From assembly GCF_964340395.1 (NCBI RefSeq), contig NC_135556.1, positions 16,560,642 through 16,624,641 of the forward strand: a stretch of DNA of 64,000 nt, written 5' to 3'. The translations under genes and the position numbers were made by a program. Below are positions 10,321 through 22,593 of this stretch, in pieces. Origin of the DNA: Glandiceps talaboti (taxonomy: Eukaryota > Hemichordata > Enteropneusta > Spengelidae). The notes beneath the pieces were generated by a model that saw only the letters and a program-made list of their open reading frames with translations, did not search any database and was not told the DNA's origin. Numbering within the stretch: position 1 is the stretch's first letter; each line of letters begins with the position of its first letter.

Positions 10321-13300
10321 CTCTTTGGGTAAGTACCGTCGTTAACGCGTTGGTGCGTCCTCCCATAATCCCCTTGGTTGTACGTCTCTGATCGCTCGCC
10401 TGTTTCAAAATATGGACCCTTGTTGTTGTGACATTCCTTCATTAAGTTAAATTGAAACAATTATCATTTTATGCATATAATAATCTTCATTTATACTGGA
10501 TAGTTCTTTAAGTATATAAACACTTGTCTCCCAAGAAGTCCAGTGATGGCCATCCCTTATGGGTTCAATGTTAATGCAGGAGGAAACCGGAGTACCCGGG
10601 GAAAACCTGCGTTGTTCGGTTGAGTCAAACTGAACGACACTCTTCTTACTTACAGCGTGGTAAATTTAATCGAACCCTGAACGGGGTTCGAACCCCGACC
10701 GCAGTGGTAAAAGCCAAGTGGCCACTTGGCCACCGACAACCCGACATATGACACAGTAAATCGAAGTAACTTTGATAGATTTGTAGATTTCAGCGACATT
10801 GAGGAATGAAACATCACGTTGATGCCAAATACATAGTCCGACATCAATCTCTGAAAAAATCACATCGTAGTGATCCGACACCTCAACAAATAGTCAAATT
10901 ATAATTACTACTTTAAAGTTAAAAGTTTGACTCTAAGCTGTCGTTTTTGTTGGGCATTTCTTAATTATTCTTTGACTTTCATTACCTTATCGTGAGGACT
11001 CACAGGTTAAAATGCATTCTTTTCACTAACATCAAAAACTAAAAAGTGAAAAAATCGTAAAATATAGACCAACTACTCACTTATCATATTGTTACGTCGA
11101 TAATTTTGATTTAATACTGATCATCATTATTTTCCAAATTTGTCGACAGCCGTTCATATTGGTCCACATATGGTTATCAGTCGTGTAAGTATATCAATTA
11201 TATTTTTGAGCCAAAATTTTTGACAATTTGATGTGTACAGCTGGAGTTCATTATGGTCCAAAGTGACAGTATCTGTACAACGAAGTATCGTAAAGATCAG
11301 TACATAGTTCCTGTGTGTTATAAGGAGATAAAGTGAATATTGGTCGATTTATAAAGTCACTGTAAGCATATCTACAATCACATAAATGATCGTGTACCAC
11401 TTTTCTAAACAAAACCTATGAACCGTATATTGTTAGCGACTCGTTCCAGGTGAACACATTTGTCCCAGCTAGAAGTTGATTGATTGTAACAAGGGGTGTG
11501 TTTTTTTCTCAAACATTGAAATGTATTAAAATTTACACTAAGTTTAATACCTAACTTAGATTCTAAGACTTTGATAATGCACTTATCAACACAGTAAAAT
11601 CAAAAGACCCGTCAAATCTCACTGAATCACACCACGCCACACTACACCATAGTACACCACACCACACCACACCACACTACATCACGCCACACTACACCAT
11701 TGTACACCACACTACACTATATTATACAACATCACACTACACCATAGTACACCACACTACACTGCACTATACTATACTATACAACATCACACTACACCAT
11801 AGTACACCACACCACACTACACTACACTACACTACACTACACTATACTATACAACATGCATCACACTACAGTATCTCTAGATCTACTATCCGTAGCTTCG
11901 ATCTACACACAAGTCGATCTTAAAAGATGGAATGACCATAAATAAAATAATAATCAGATAAATAATCCTGTATCCACAAATATTGTACACCCACTATTTT
12001 TAGTCATATACATGTAATAGCTCAAAACAACTATTAGCTGCAGCTAGTTGTATGTTGATATGGATGTAACCAAACAACGATGGTGTTTACTTGTGTTAGT
12101 TTATCACCATTGGCAACCATTTCTCCTAGGGTTAGCAAAGGTCATGACCTTTACGCTACTGATTTATCGCTGAGTTTTCAACAGGGCCTGGTTTTCAATG
12201 CAATTCCAGTCACCCATAACGACTTTAATATGTGACTAGGGTAAATTACAGACAGTGGATATACTTTACTGTCTGATTATACCTGTCACCAATAATAGTG
12301 TTTGTGGCAATATTTACGATCAGAGGCTGACGAGGTGTGACGAACAGTTTCTATTACATGTAACAAAAATCCAAAGTGACATAAACTACCCAATTTCACT
12401 TCTTTTCCAGATCACAGTATGTTTAGTATCGTGGTTCATGCCATATGGCAGCTATACTACCAGTCTATAATTTTTCTAATGCAGACGCTTACGTTAAATA
12501 CTGCAATATATCGTTGTATTTGTAGTAAACGATTTTGATATTCCAACAGAGTTGATTTAAATGCCTAGTTCAAAATAAAATTTAGGCATGCAAATCAGTT
12601 GTCTTGATATGATCTTGCAGAGGAATGAACAACTGGTTCAGAACAAAAGAATAATCAATACACGTGTGTAATCATTATATGTCTCCACGAGTAATTTGTA
12701 ATAACAATGCAAGAACCTGAAAACAGGTGCGTCCACCACTCTATTTTTTACTTTTTTGCCAAATAACAGATGTCATTTCGTCGAATTGATCGGGTTTTAT
12801 AAAATATTTATCTTATGCCAGTGCTTTTCAGGCGGCAGGAGCCGGGGACTTACTAACAGGAGTTGGAGCAATGCAGTGGGTCACACACTCGTATGCCTGG
12901 ATGAATTTTACGATCGTCGCTCTTGGCTGTTGGACAGTTGGTCAGACAAGCATTAAGGAGAACTGTATCATGGTGAGTTTATCTAAAATCTAATAGTTGA
13001 ATAAAAAAAGGTATTAATAGTGTTTTTATAGCGCGATTTCCCACTTTGTGCTCAAAGCGCTTTACAATTATTACCCCTGGCACGGATCTATAGCGACACA
13101 ACAGTCATTTTTTTTTACTTTCCCCAACTCCCTGGGGAGCATACAATCCATTGCAGCCTTAGGTTTAAAGCATTCGCATTGCAGCCTTTATCCTACCTGG
13201 TCCCCAATTATACAGCTGGGTGGACTGAGGTTTGTGGTTCAAATCTTGCCCAAGGACTTTAGCCACCCAGAAACAAACAGCAGTGACTGGGCTCGAGCCT

Positions 13301-14318
13301 GTAACCTGCAGATTCCAAGCCAGCCACTAGCTCGCTATAACAATTTGCCCACTCATGACTTCAAGGTAGCACAGAGTCGCAGTTACATTAATACCTTGCT
13401 TGCTGGCCCCTGTGGTCAAACGTATGTTGAATGTGTAAAGTTCTAATAACCCTTTGATTGGTGGATTAAGGTTTCAGCCATCTCTAAATCCAGTCTCATC
13501 TAAAACCTAAGCAAGCCAATATATTTCTTGGTTTTCAGCATGTAGGTTTACACAGTGATATATGTATTGTGTTCTGATGGGGAAAACATTGAGTGCATGA
13601 AAGCGCAAATCTAACAAATATATTAGCTTATCTTGAGCATGTTTGAATCACAGGCAATGATCGGCCCTTCGGCACCAATGATCGACGATCGGCTATACTC
13701 AAATAATATCGATATCAATAGCTACAAATGACACACGAGTATATGAATTGCTACCAGTCATCATTTGTTTGTTTGTTGTCTCATACCTCCTCTGACTCCT
13801 ATCACCAACATCAGTGACGGAATTAAGGAGTTTGGGTGACATCTTTTGAAGATCCTATTCATCCTTTCCAAGAAAATGCCATTGAGGACTCCCTACTGTT
13901 CCCTTCAGTCGTCATAAAAACAACTGGCGCTTTCAAATACCTCCCTCCCCCGCCCCCGCATTTAATGACAGCATTTTATCAGTTACCCCCATCACATATC
14001 CAAAACATTTTGAAGTACCCCTACCCCTCCTTCCAGCAGTCTTTTAAAGGATACTAATTATTTGCTTTCGTTTCTGTTTTTAATTCACAGCTGATCATTT
14101 CCCTAGTGTTGGGTTTTATCTTTGATATTGTTTTCATCGCCATCTATGATGTGTTTGAAATCATCGGAAGCTGCAAATCTCAAGCCTGTGGAGAGTTCAT
14201 GTGGAGTGAGGTCATGGCCATACTCAACTGTCTCTTCAAGATTGCAACGCTGATTTTCGCCATCTGTGAATATATGAATCGTGGCGGAAATCTCAAAGTT
14301 TCTGTGGAAGTCAAGTAA
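10302..14318 (+). CDS. AGTRAP: Type-1 angiotensin II receptor-associated protein-like membrane protein
   Basis: Exons: 10302-10328 (tentative), 12832-12972, 14091-14318; all junctions are phase 0, giving about 131 residues (human 159). Exon 2 encodes HSYAWMNFTIVALGCWTVGQ, close to the human SYAWANFTILALGVWAVAQ. Exon 3 continues with the hydrophobic LIISLVLGFIFDIVFIAIYD and ends near YMNRGGNL, matching human MYRERGGEL. AGTRAP is a small three-helix membrane protein of the secretory pathway that in mammals promotes AT1 receptor internalisation; outside vertebrates its partner is unknown. Exon 2 ends at ATG|GTGAGT and exon 3 follows TTAATTCACAG, both good splice signals. Exon 1 (ATG in good context, TGG|GTAAGT donor) has the right length and phase, but its MAKCSAPLW lacks the usual hydrophobic N-terminus. 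Another first exon is possible. Confidence 0.75.
10530..10745 (-). mobile_element. tRNA-derived SINE
   Basis: Read on the minus strand, an A-box-like TGGCCAAGTGG is followed about 30 bases on by the B-box GGTTCGAACCC: a tRNA-like pol III promoter. A body containing 'ccgggtactccggtttcctc' follows, resembling the conserved central domain of several deuterostome and mollusc SINEs as I remember them. It lies in the first intron of the AGTRAP-like gene if exon 1 is right. The ends are approximate and I could not define target-site duplications. Confidence 0.7.
11625..11870. repeat. ACACT/ACACC degenerate pentamer array
   Basis: About 240 bases of imperfect 'acaccacact' and 'acactacact' units, with longer-period interruptions containing 'accatagtacacc' and 'actatactatacaacat'. 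It is a compound minisatellite in the AGTRAP-like intron 1. Confidence 0.9.
13028..13450. repeat. Dispersed repeat with 'gcgctttacaattatta' head
   Basis: Lying in AGTRAP-like intron 2, this stretch starts with 'tgctcaaagcgctttacaa', then 'tccattgcagccttaggt', then 'tacagctgggtggactgagg' and 'cttgcccaaggactttag'. I recall this order from a repeat found in many marine animal genomes. Its 132-residue ORF is a by-product and not a gene. I cannot assign it to a named class. Confidence 0.55.
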
Positions 14319-14483
14319 TGAATAAAATGGATAAACTTTGTATTTTTAAATGCTTGTATTTGTTCATGTGTGTATTTGTCAGTTTGTCATTTTAAAGTCC
14401 TACTTGTTTTAAAATGCTGTTTTTATGTATAGTTTTTATCTATGGGATGTTTCTGAGCATTTCTGCATTCTTTTATCTCCCGA

Positions 14484-14489
14484 AATAAA
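14484..14489 (+). promoter_or_regulatory. Poly(A) signal of the AGTRAP-like gene
   Basis: AATAAA about 165 bases after the stop codon, the first strong signal apart from one that nearly overlaps the stop (near 14319). Confidence 0.55.
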
Positions 14490-15093
14490 GTTTAATAATA
14501 AATGAATTACACGTACATACATTAACCAATTTGAAATAAATTTGTAAAAACGAGTTAAAGTTTGATTAGCTCTGTAACTGTCCATCAAATAATGTTTAAG
14601 TTAGATTTTTATAACAGAAGTAGTTCTATAGTTGTTGGGGTCGTCACAACAAGTAGTGCAGTATATTTTCATTACAATGATTAAGCAACGCGTCAGCTAA
14701 AAACAAGTTCTAGAGTTCTGTCTTACATAAACTTCCCATTGCACTTATAATTTAGATACATTCCCTCGTATGCGCAAAATTAAGAAAAATTTGTCTCCGG
14801 CCTGCAAAAATGAAAATATGTTCAACGGACACCCCAACCCAACACTTTGTACTGACAACGTTAATTATCAAGAAATGTCCATAAATAATTTTGAAACAAG
14901 GTCACGTAGTCTAGCACAATCTTACAGAAGTTTGAGACCGCATTATGTGACCGCGTATAAAGCTGGTCTCAGATTCAGAATCAGATTCAGATTGAAGGAC
15001 AATATGAGACTTCAGATTCAGCATCATAGTCTAAGATACAGAAAATAATGACACCCAACGATATCAGTCAAACAAGAAGTTAATACAGTTACA

Positions 15094-15213
15094 AGACTAT
15101 AGGACATGGTCCCACTTCACAAACCCCTATTTTCAAGCTATTTTCCCCATATAGGGTTGAAACATCCCAACTCCCACCAAGTCGGGTTGAAGGGGAACAT
15201 GTTCCTGTAGTCT
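15094..15213. mobile_element. MITE-like element with about 25-bp inverted ends
   Basis: The left end 'agactataggacatggtccc' and the right end 'ggaacatgttcctgtagtct' are imperfect reverse complements, giving a 120-bp foldback. The middle contains another small hairpin (cccctat/atagggtt). Size and inverted ends fit a non-autonomous DNA transposon; no obvious target-site duplication. Confidence 0.55.
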
Positions 15214-15436
15214 CAAAAGGTATTATCTGGTTTGACTGCTTTTGTTTTCCCCGTGTGTGAGACTATATGAGGGTAAATATGAGTACCAATCTGAGACCAA
15301 CTTTATACTCGTTGCTTGTACGTTACACAATGGCAACAATTCAGTGTAAAGGGATATCAGCAACTAAAAAATTCTTCTATAATACCTGTAAACATGATTT
15401 ATTGGCAATAAATGAATACAAAGTCTCTTCGGGAAT

Positions 15437-15461
15437 GTCTGTCTGTGTGTGTGTCTGTCCA

Positions 15462-15503
<42 letters not shown>

Positions 15504-15520
15504 CGTGTGTGTGTCTGTGT
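15437..15520. repeat. (GTCT)n microsatellite
   Basis: A long run of CTGT/GTCT units flanked by GTGT tracts. It forms the start of a longer dispersed repeat that runs to about 15.97 kb. Confidence 0.95.
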
Positions 15521-15970
15521 CATCATTTTCGGTAATTAGGCTATATCTTAAGACTGCATACTTGAATTTCAATATAATTTAGTACATACTTTAACCATAA
15601 CAAAGCGGATATGTCCTATAAAATATTTGATATAGCTTAGTCAGTTTTAATGAAAAATTTGCATAATTAATAATTTTAGGTAACTCGGTTGTATCTTAAA
15701 AATGCAAGCTTCAAATTTCGTATAATATGGTACATATAATGATACGCACCTGTCCTATGAAGTTTGTTCCTACAACTTTTACCTTTAATGAGTATTTTGA
15801 ATAATGAACGATATTCAGTAATTAAGCAGTATCATGCACTCTTCAAATTCCGTATAATTTGGCACATACATTAACCTAAGAAAGCATGCTTGTCCAAAAA
15901 CAAAGCCTGTTACCATAGTTTTTTAGTTTAATGAGTTATTTGCATAATTAGTGATTCCCTTATGGGAGGC
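15521..15970. repeat. Dispersed repeat with about 140-bp internal periodicity
   Basis: Roughly three diverged units, each with 'taattaggctatatctta'-like, 'ttcgtataatatggtacata'-like, 'tgtcctat' and 'ttgcataattaataatt'-like blocks in the same order. A repeat of similar layout (short-repeat head, then degenerate units with 'gatatgcaaattag') lies in TRIM intron 1 near 27.7-28.3 kb. Confidence 0.6.
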
Positions 15971-16563
15971 ATTCAGTTTAAATCTGGTCAATGCCTATTT
16001 TTACAACTCTATTTTAGAGAGGTCGCGCGAAGCATTATTGGTAAAAAAAAAAAAAACTTTTCTCTGGGTTCCATAGGGATAATAAAGAAATATAGCAAAG
16101 ACGAAATCAGCCTCGCCTGTATTCCTCTTAAATAACATGGATATTCATACAATATTCATGTTCATCATGTTATGCCGTATATTTCTATGTTTGTAGTCAC
16201 TACAATTTCCCTCACCATGGGTCACTGGACATACAAGTGTCGTAGGTCCCTCAGGGTAAATTTAGTTATCAATAGTAATTTTCATGACACGTCCGACCTC
16301 TAGGTTGTAACTCACGGTGGTAGTTTTCAATAATCATAGTACAATACATGGACGTTGACAACAATACATTCGTACTCATACTCACCCGTGTCCTAAACAC
16401 ATGGTTAAGCTCCGTTGCCATAACACCGTCTGAAGACTGTCTTTGTTCGTACCTTTGTATGACGAAAGTGGTCACGTTCGATAGTGCGAATGCGCATGCT
16501 GTTCTGTCAGCCATATTATACACACCTTTCGGTCACAATGGCATAATTTTCATCAACCAACCC

Positions 16564-17409
16564 ATGGCGTTCAAGATCAGTCCTTTACGGAGACTATACC
16601 TCGACTTAAACAGGTCTATGGATCAAAGCCAGGTCGTACAACTAAAGGGTTTGTTATTGGATGATCAGATTCCAAAACAAGAAAAGGAGTCCGCAGAAAA
16701 CGCTTCCGACATTTTCATATTGTTGGAAGATTATGGATACGTATCACAAGACAATCTCGGCTTTCTAAAAGAGCTACTGGAGAATTTCAAAATGCCTAGT
16801 CTAATAAAAAAAATCAGTGATTGTGAGAAGCGGATTAAAGGAGAGTGCTCAACGCCATTAACAGATTCACAGGGTAAAAATCAAGATTGTTTTGAAATAT
16901 GTGTGTCTTTAATTTGTCTATCAGTACGTAATGGTTTCAGTAAAATTTATCATTGCTTGGACAACTTACCATATCGTGAACTGTTTCATTCAATTCATAG
17001 TATTGGTATAAATATATCCATTCAACACTGGTTGAAGAAAATAACCCCGGCCTGCTATAGAAACGTGCAGGTTGGTTGTATTTACACAATTGCCGAACTC
17101 TATTCAATCAATGACCTCAAATAGTCGTCTTGGTTTCGATTCACAAGCCTTTGCCTATCTGACAAGTGTGTGCCTACTGTGTAATGCCGTGGATTCCAAA
17201 ACACACGATAAAAACATTCATTTTTTGCGCGTAACTATCCAATTACACTGTTTATGCTGCATAAACATGACTGGGAACCTTTGGAGACAATGGTCATGTG
17301 ATCACTATATTAAGGTTTGATTGAAACTGTACTTGTGCGTTTTTCATGTACACGCACCCGCATGATGCATGGATGCATAAATTTACAATCTTGTAATCAT
17401 ACACGCACG

Positions 17410-17476
<67 letters not shown>

Positions 17477-20400
17477 ACACACACACGAAGTGAACACGTT
17501 ACATTGGCTATCTACGCTTACATTTCTTTAAATTATATGTTATTATGTATTCCGGATGGCACTTGCCACTCAGATGTATATTTTCTGTGGAAGAGGCCGA
17601 ATGTAACATATGAATAGGTAATTTGTGGTAATCAACTTGACTCAGACCTACAAGTGCATTCTCAAAACTACGTTGCCTTGAATGCAATAAACTTTTGTAC
17701 ATGATGAATATGTATAATACTGTATATAAGAAAGTGTTCATTTATATTCCAGTGATTTTCTTCCCGAGATATGTATATTCAGGTTAAGTCAACTAAATCT
17801 GTTTTTGCAAAAAGTTGTTCTTATGCAGTTTTTCAGTGGGAGGGCAATTTTGTTTCGATGGGTAACAGGGAAAGTGGGGGGGGGGGGCAAATAAGGAAGA
17901 CTTGCGGCGATGAAGTCCTGATTTTTTTACAGTGGGAGAAGAAAACATGAAGTTGTACGTACATTGTGTACGTGGTATATAGCACAAACATTTTCCTGGT
18001 TGGGAATGGGTAAATCATTCTCAATATTGGGTAGGTAGTGGGCTGGCAGGTAGGGTGAAATCCTGTGGGAGGGTAGATATCCTTCAACACCATTGGGGGG
18101 CACATAACAACAGCTAAACACGCTCCCCCATTTTTCACTAATTTCGACTTCAAAACAACACTTCTCCTTGCCAAGCCTCTCGCAACCACATTTACAGTCG
18201 TTTGTATAACACCTGAATTTATTGTGTACTTTAGATGAACAAGACACAACGGGGGAAATATTGTCTTCATCTTCGAATTCTACTCGCAAGAGATCTATTG
18301 ATAGCTATAGTGACACTGCTCCACAAATTAGAAAATCAAGACTAAGCCATACTAGAGATGTTTCTGGTAAGTTCATTTCATGTATTTATTTGTAGGTTTA
18401 CTTTTCTAAAAATCAGTCACAAAAACTTTCTGATATTATAGAAAAAGATTTCCATGCGAACTTATCATCCACAACTTTCAGTTATTGCAAATGTAAGATT
18501 CTATAAGGGGGAGATGAATTGTTCAATGTAGGATATAAAAAACTAAATTCTTTTAGTTTGGCCTCAGACCCCCCCCCCCCCCATCCCTCCACCTTCTAAC
18601 TACGTACATTGGCAAAAATTGAAAATGTTTCAGACAGCACAATCGATTTCAAATCAGTATATAGTAATATGTAGTACTATGAATAAAAAGCCAATATGTA
18701 GTAGTATATAGTAGTATGAATACAAAGCCAGTATGTAGTAGTATGTAGTGCTATGAATACAAAGCCAGTATGTAGTAGTATGTAGTACTATGAATACAAA
18801 GCCAGTATGTAGTAGTATGTAGTGCTATGAATACAAAGCCAGTATGTAGTAGTATGTAGTGCTATGAATACAAAGCCAGTATGTAGTAGTATGTAGTGCT
18901 ATGAATACAAAGCCAGTATGTAGTAGTATGTAGTACTATGAATACAAAGCCAGTATGTAGTAGTATGTAGTATAATGAATACAAATCCAGTATGTAGTAG
19001 TATGTAGTACTATGAATACAAATCCAGTATGTAGTACTATGAATACAAAGCCAGTATGTAGTACTATGAATACAAAGCCAGTATCTAGTAGTATGTAGTA
19101 CTATGAATACAAATCCAGTATGTAGTAGTATGTAGTACTATGAATACAAATCCAGTATGTAGTAGTAAATAGTACTATGAATAAAAAGTCAGTATGTAGT
19201 AGTATATTGCTATGAATAAAAAGTCAGTATGTAGTGAGGAAAACCCCGTTCTTTTGTTGACACTTTACTTTATTTCAGTACCATGCATTTACTATAGCCA
19301 AAATTCTTCTATTTCTCAGTCTGACGACATTTTAAAATTAATATTTGTATTTGGGGGTACAAGCAGATTCATTAAAAGTAAAATCGTTTTTGTAGGATGA
19401 GAACTGAAATGGCTAAAAAAATTCAACCCATTGATCTCGCCCCTAATGTTAATGAAGTCCTAATAATTCACCCAAAGACTACTAAGACATTACAACGAAA
19501 GCTGGAGTATTAGAAAGCAATGAGAGGACAAAATAATTGAGGATAAATTGTTCCAAATTGGTAATTAGGATAGAAGTGCATCCCCGTGTCAGTCAATTTG
19601 ACATACTAATTAGTTATTCATTCATACCCATCAGTGTGGTCACATCAATCGAAGCCAAATTTATTCCCACCCACCGACCTTGATAACATTCTATTTAAGA
19701 TTTATGAAATATTTTTCGTGATTTATGACACAATAGTTTAGACATTCACTTAAAAAGTATATTTTCAGAGTTCACTGGGTTTGCATTGATGTAAAAGTTT
19801 AGATATTAAAAGAAGAATACGAAAACCTAATGATTTACTCTCCTATCACACCTTTACTTGCATCGTATGTAACCTTGCCACCCAAAAACTCACATTCAAT
19901 TATTTTTCAAATTACTGTATGGTCTACGCGATCATATTTGAAAGTTGTGAATACAAAAACATGGCTTAACAGGCTGTCAGACGTAAACGGGGGCAGAAGT
20001 CATAGAATCAGTGGTAAAGACTCGATCCCACCGCTGCCACCACATTGACGATTTTAATAGCATTATAGTTGTTTCACACAGCTGCAATCACAAGTTCTGT
20101 AATGTACTGTACTGTACTGCACTGTACTGTACTGTACTGTACTGTACTGTACTATGACAGTGAATTTGTATGCATTAATTCTAGCGTTGGATCTAATTGG
20201 TAGGGCTAAATGCCAGAACTCTTTGTCAAGACTGGGGTCAACGTCCCACACCACGACATCTTACCTCACTATTCACCCTTCACTCTTGTGAGACCCACTC
20301 CTCATCTCACACCACATCTAGTATATAATTTATTCACTGTATAGTTGTCACCAGCGATTTGACTTTATGCAAAAATTAATGTATTTCCTGATATTACGGT

Positions 20401-22593
20401 ACAACAGTGGCAGTGGTAAGATGTGGCAGCAGTGGGATATGGCACCGCCGGTGGCAACAGTAGGATATTTGTGAAAATCACGAAATAAATTAGATACTAC
20501 AATATATGAGTCAAAGTAAAATGTGACCCTCCTCTAATTCCCCTTTTCTAAAATATCACCCTCCCCTGATATTAGAACCGATTGATAAAATATGACCCCT
20601 CTGTAATTACTTAAGGCTCACTAATATGAATTACGTTTCATGGTCATGTTCTAAAATCGTGTTCTGATTGAAGCTATTCTTATATTTTATAACCTGACCT
20701 TTGTTCCTTAAATCACAGGTCGAAGTGAAAGCGTCGATATTAATGGCGACGTCTTAACTTACAATGGAAACACACGTGTCGGGGGTTTTATTGCAAGTAG
20801 CCCGCTATCACCAGACCACAACTACTTTGAGGTAAAAATAACGTTAGATCAAGTTAAGTTTGAAACTAAATTCATACAATTTAACATAAAACTGTCATGA
20901 ATGGATGAATTATGATGTGAAAAGTTGATAGTAACATATATATAGGATAAATTATTTCCAAGACAAAATACACCATTCTGTTAATAGGGTAGTGATCTGG
21001 CACTGAGGGATGTAGTTGGCTCACCCCAAAACACGATCAAGAAGGTAATAGCGTCGATAATGTCAAATTTAATTTGTATTTCTCACTGATGTATTCATAT
21101 ATACAGAAATGTCTTTACCTCTATTACAATGTACTTATTCATTTGTATTTTATGCACAGGTAGAAATACTAGATACTGGTTACAGGAACACAATTGGTGT
21201 AGGTTTAGCTCCTCAAGATTATTCTCTGAGCAGACAACCTGGATGGGATGAGGGTTCTGTTGGATACCATAGTGATAACGGATTGTGAGTGAAATTTTAG
21301 AATAACAGAATAAACAATTACGTCATTAGAGACATTTTTTAGAAAAATAAATCATGTAGAGGAAAATTGCCAATTGATGAATTATTTGTCGGTAACAATA
21401 AAATACTAGTAGTATAGGTTTACTAAGACGCGACTACCATGATGGCTATTTTTTGTGACATCACCAATAAACACACGCGCGCGCGCGCGCGCACATTCAC
21501 ACACACTTACTTTTTTTTCAAATTTGAACTTTCATGTACTATACTGAAAGTACAATGCAACCCTTAAATGGTTGCTCGAAACAATTACCGATAAAAGCCG
21601 AAGCTAAAATATACATATTTTTGTATGTTTTTTATCATTAAATTTTGTTTTAGTTTATATATAGGATCAGGTAGGGGGACAAAGTACGCAACAGTTTGTA
21701 AAAAGGGTGATGTGATTGGTTGCGGTATTCAGTTTAATGAAGAATTATCAAATAAGCTGTCTGTCTTCTTTACAAAAAACAACGAAGAGGTAAACGAATT
21801 TCGATTTACTCTCTATTCTAACAAAGTTCACAGGATAACATTAAAAAGTATTAGATATTAAATCCATTTTTCTAAACGGTAATGTTGAACTCCTATGTCC
21901 AATGTTTATTCAGAGGACTGGCAGTTACATGTAAAAGTTGAATTGTGGAAACGTCGATTTAGGTTTTATATGTTGAAACGAATTGCATTCCCGTCATCGT
22001 TAGACCAGCTACACTTTAAAAAAAATAAAGACTTTCCGCTGGTAACCAGGCGGGCATGTTTAACCATAGACGTTGGAAAGAGACAGTTAACAATGCCTAT
22101 GGTTTAACAAATCGTAAACCGCTTTGAGTACAGTATGGGAAGGTGCTATATGAAAACTAATGTCATATAACATTATGAACAACTCATTGCCAAATAAACT
22201 GGTATGGTAGTAAAATACATTCTCACGATCACAAGCCAGTGCATCTTTGTCCGCTGACGCATCAAAAAATCTTGACAATGTGTTAGAAAGTTGCCGTAAA
22301 GAGGTATGTTGTTTTATGATGATGAGTGACAATCAGTGAAATCTATTCCGGTAAAGACAAGAAATAAATTAAAAGTGATTACATATCATACTATATAGCA
22401 CTAGCAAGTTACAAACGTTCATTTTGTGTTCAATTTCCCAAAGCTTCGCACGGTGAATGTAAAATCTAAGAGTGATTTGCATCCAGCTGTTGGTCTACAT
22501 TCTGGACGTGAGAAAGTTAAAGTAACCCTGGGACTAACATGGAATCAACGGACAGGTTGGTATTTCTACAATATATGTCTTTTCTTAGACTAG
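16564..22593 (+). CDS. Death effector domain-SPRY protein
   Basis: Six exons: 16564-16873, 18235-18366, 20719-20831, 21160-21284, 21654-21789, 22444-22593. The phases (1,1,0,2,0) join exactly to give 321 residues. Residues about 5-90 form a death effector domain: LKGLLLDDQIPKQ and NLGFLKELLENFKMPSLIKK align with the caspase-8/FADD pattern (SLKFLSLDYIP, NLSFLKELLFRINRLDLL), though the RxDL motif is altered. Exon 2 encodes a Ser/Arg-rich linker (TRKRSIDSYSDT). Exons 3-6 encode a SPRY domain of the RanBPM/SPRYD3 type (PGWDEGSVGYHSDNG, GDVIGCGIQF, HPAVGLHSGREKVKV), not a PRY-SPRY/B30.2. DEDs self-assemble in death-receptor and inflammatory signalling, and SPRY domains bind protein partners; a sensor or adaptor role is inference. 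I chose ATG 16564 (context CCCATGG) over 16348. The last exon could instead splice onward at ACAG|GTTGGT, a weak donor. Confidence 0.85.
17401..17487. repeat. (AC)n microsatellite
   Basis: About 40 AC units with a short ACGC lead, in intron 1 of the DED-SPRY gene. The Cys/Val minus-strand ORF over it is an artefact. Confidence 0.97.
18530..19450. repeat. Dispersed repeat carrying an expanded 37-bp minisatellite
   Basis: Flanks (18530-18650: 'aaaactaaattcttttag', a C-run, 'cagacagcacaatcgatttc'; 19230-19440: 'gtagtgaggaaaa', 'aagtaaaatcgtttttgtag') match a second copy near 44.52-44.83 kb. Between them about 15 tandem units of 37 bp ('agtatgtagtagtatgtag' + 'tgctatgaatacaaagcc') run from about 18650 to 19240. 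The copy at 44.6 kb has only one unit. It lies in intron 2 of the DED-SPRY gene. Confidence 0.85.
20100..20152. repeat. (ACTGT)n microsatellite
   Basis: Ten or so pentamer units with one substitution, in intron 2 of the DED-SPRY gene. Confidence 0.95.

Larger units (their letters stand above)
14490..16563. other. Intergenic region rich in repeats
   Basis: No gene recognised before the DED gene. Contents: a short element with 'ggtctcagattcag' near 14.95 kb and its inverted partner near 15.29 kb, a small MITE-like foldback between them, a GTCT microsatellite and a dispersed repeat with internal periodicity up to 15.97 kb. The DED gene promoter must lie near the right end. An upstream in-frame ATG at 16348 would extend the DED protein by 72 residues with no recognisable domain. 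Confidence 0.5.

Noticed and set aside
10681-10740. Possible tRNA gene
   Set aside because: A and B boxes are present, but there is no full cloverleaf or acceptor stem, and a SINE body follows.
13048-13446. 132-residue ORF in the AGTRAP-like intron
   Set aside because: It lies wholly within a dispersed repeat with familiar non-coding phrases and has no conserved domain.
16348-16563. Upstream ATG extending the DED protein by 72 residues
   Set aside because: The extension has no recognisable domain, and ATG 16564 is in better context just before the DED. Not excluded.
17833-18289. Two minus-strand ORFs of 120 and 145 residues over DED gene exon 2
   Set aside because: Opposite strand to an exon that joins its neighbours in phase; no similarity recognised.
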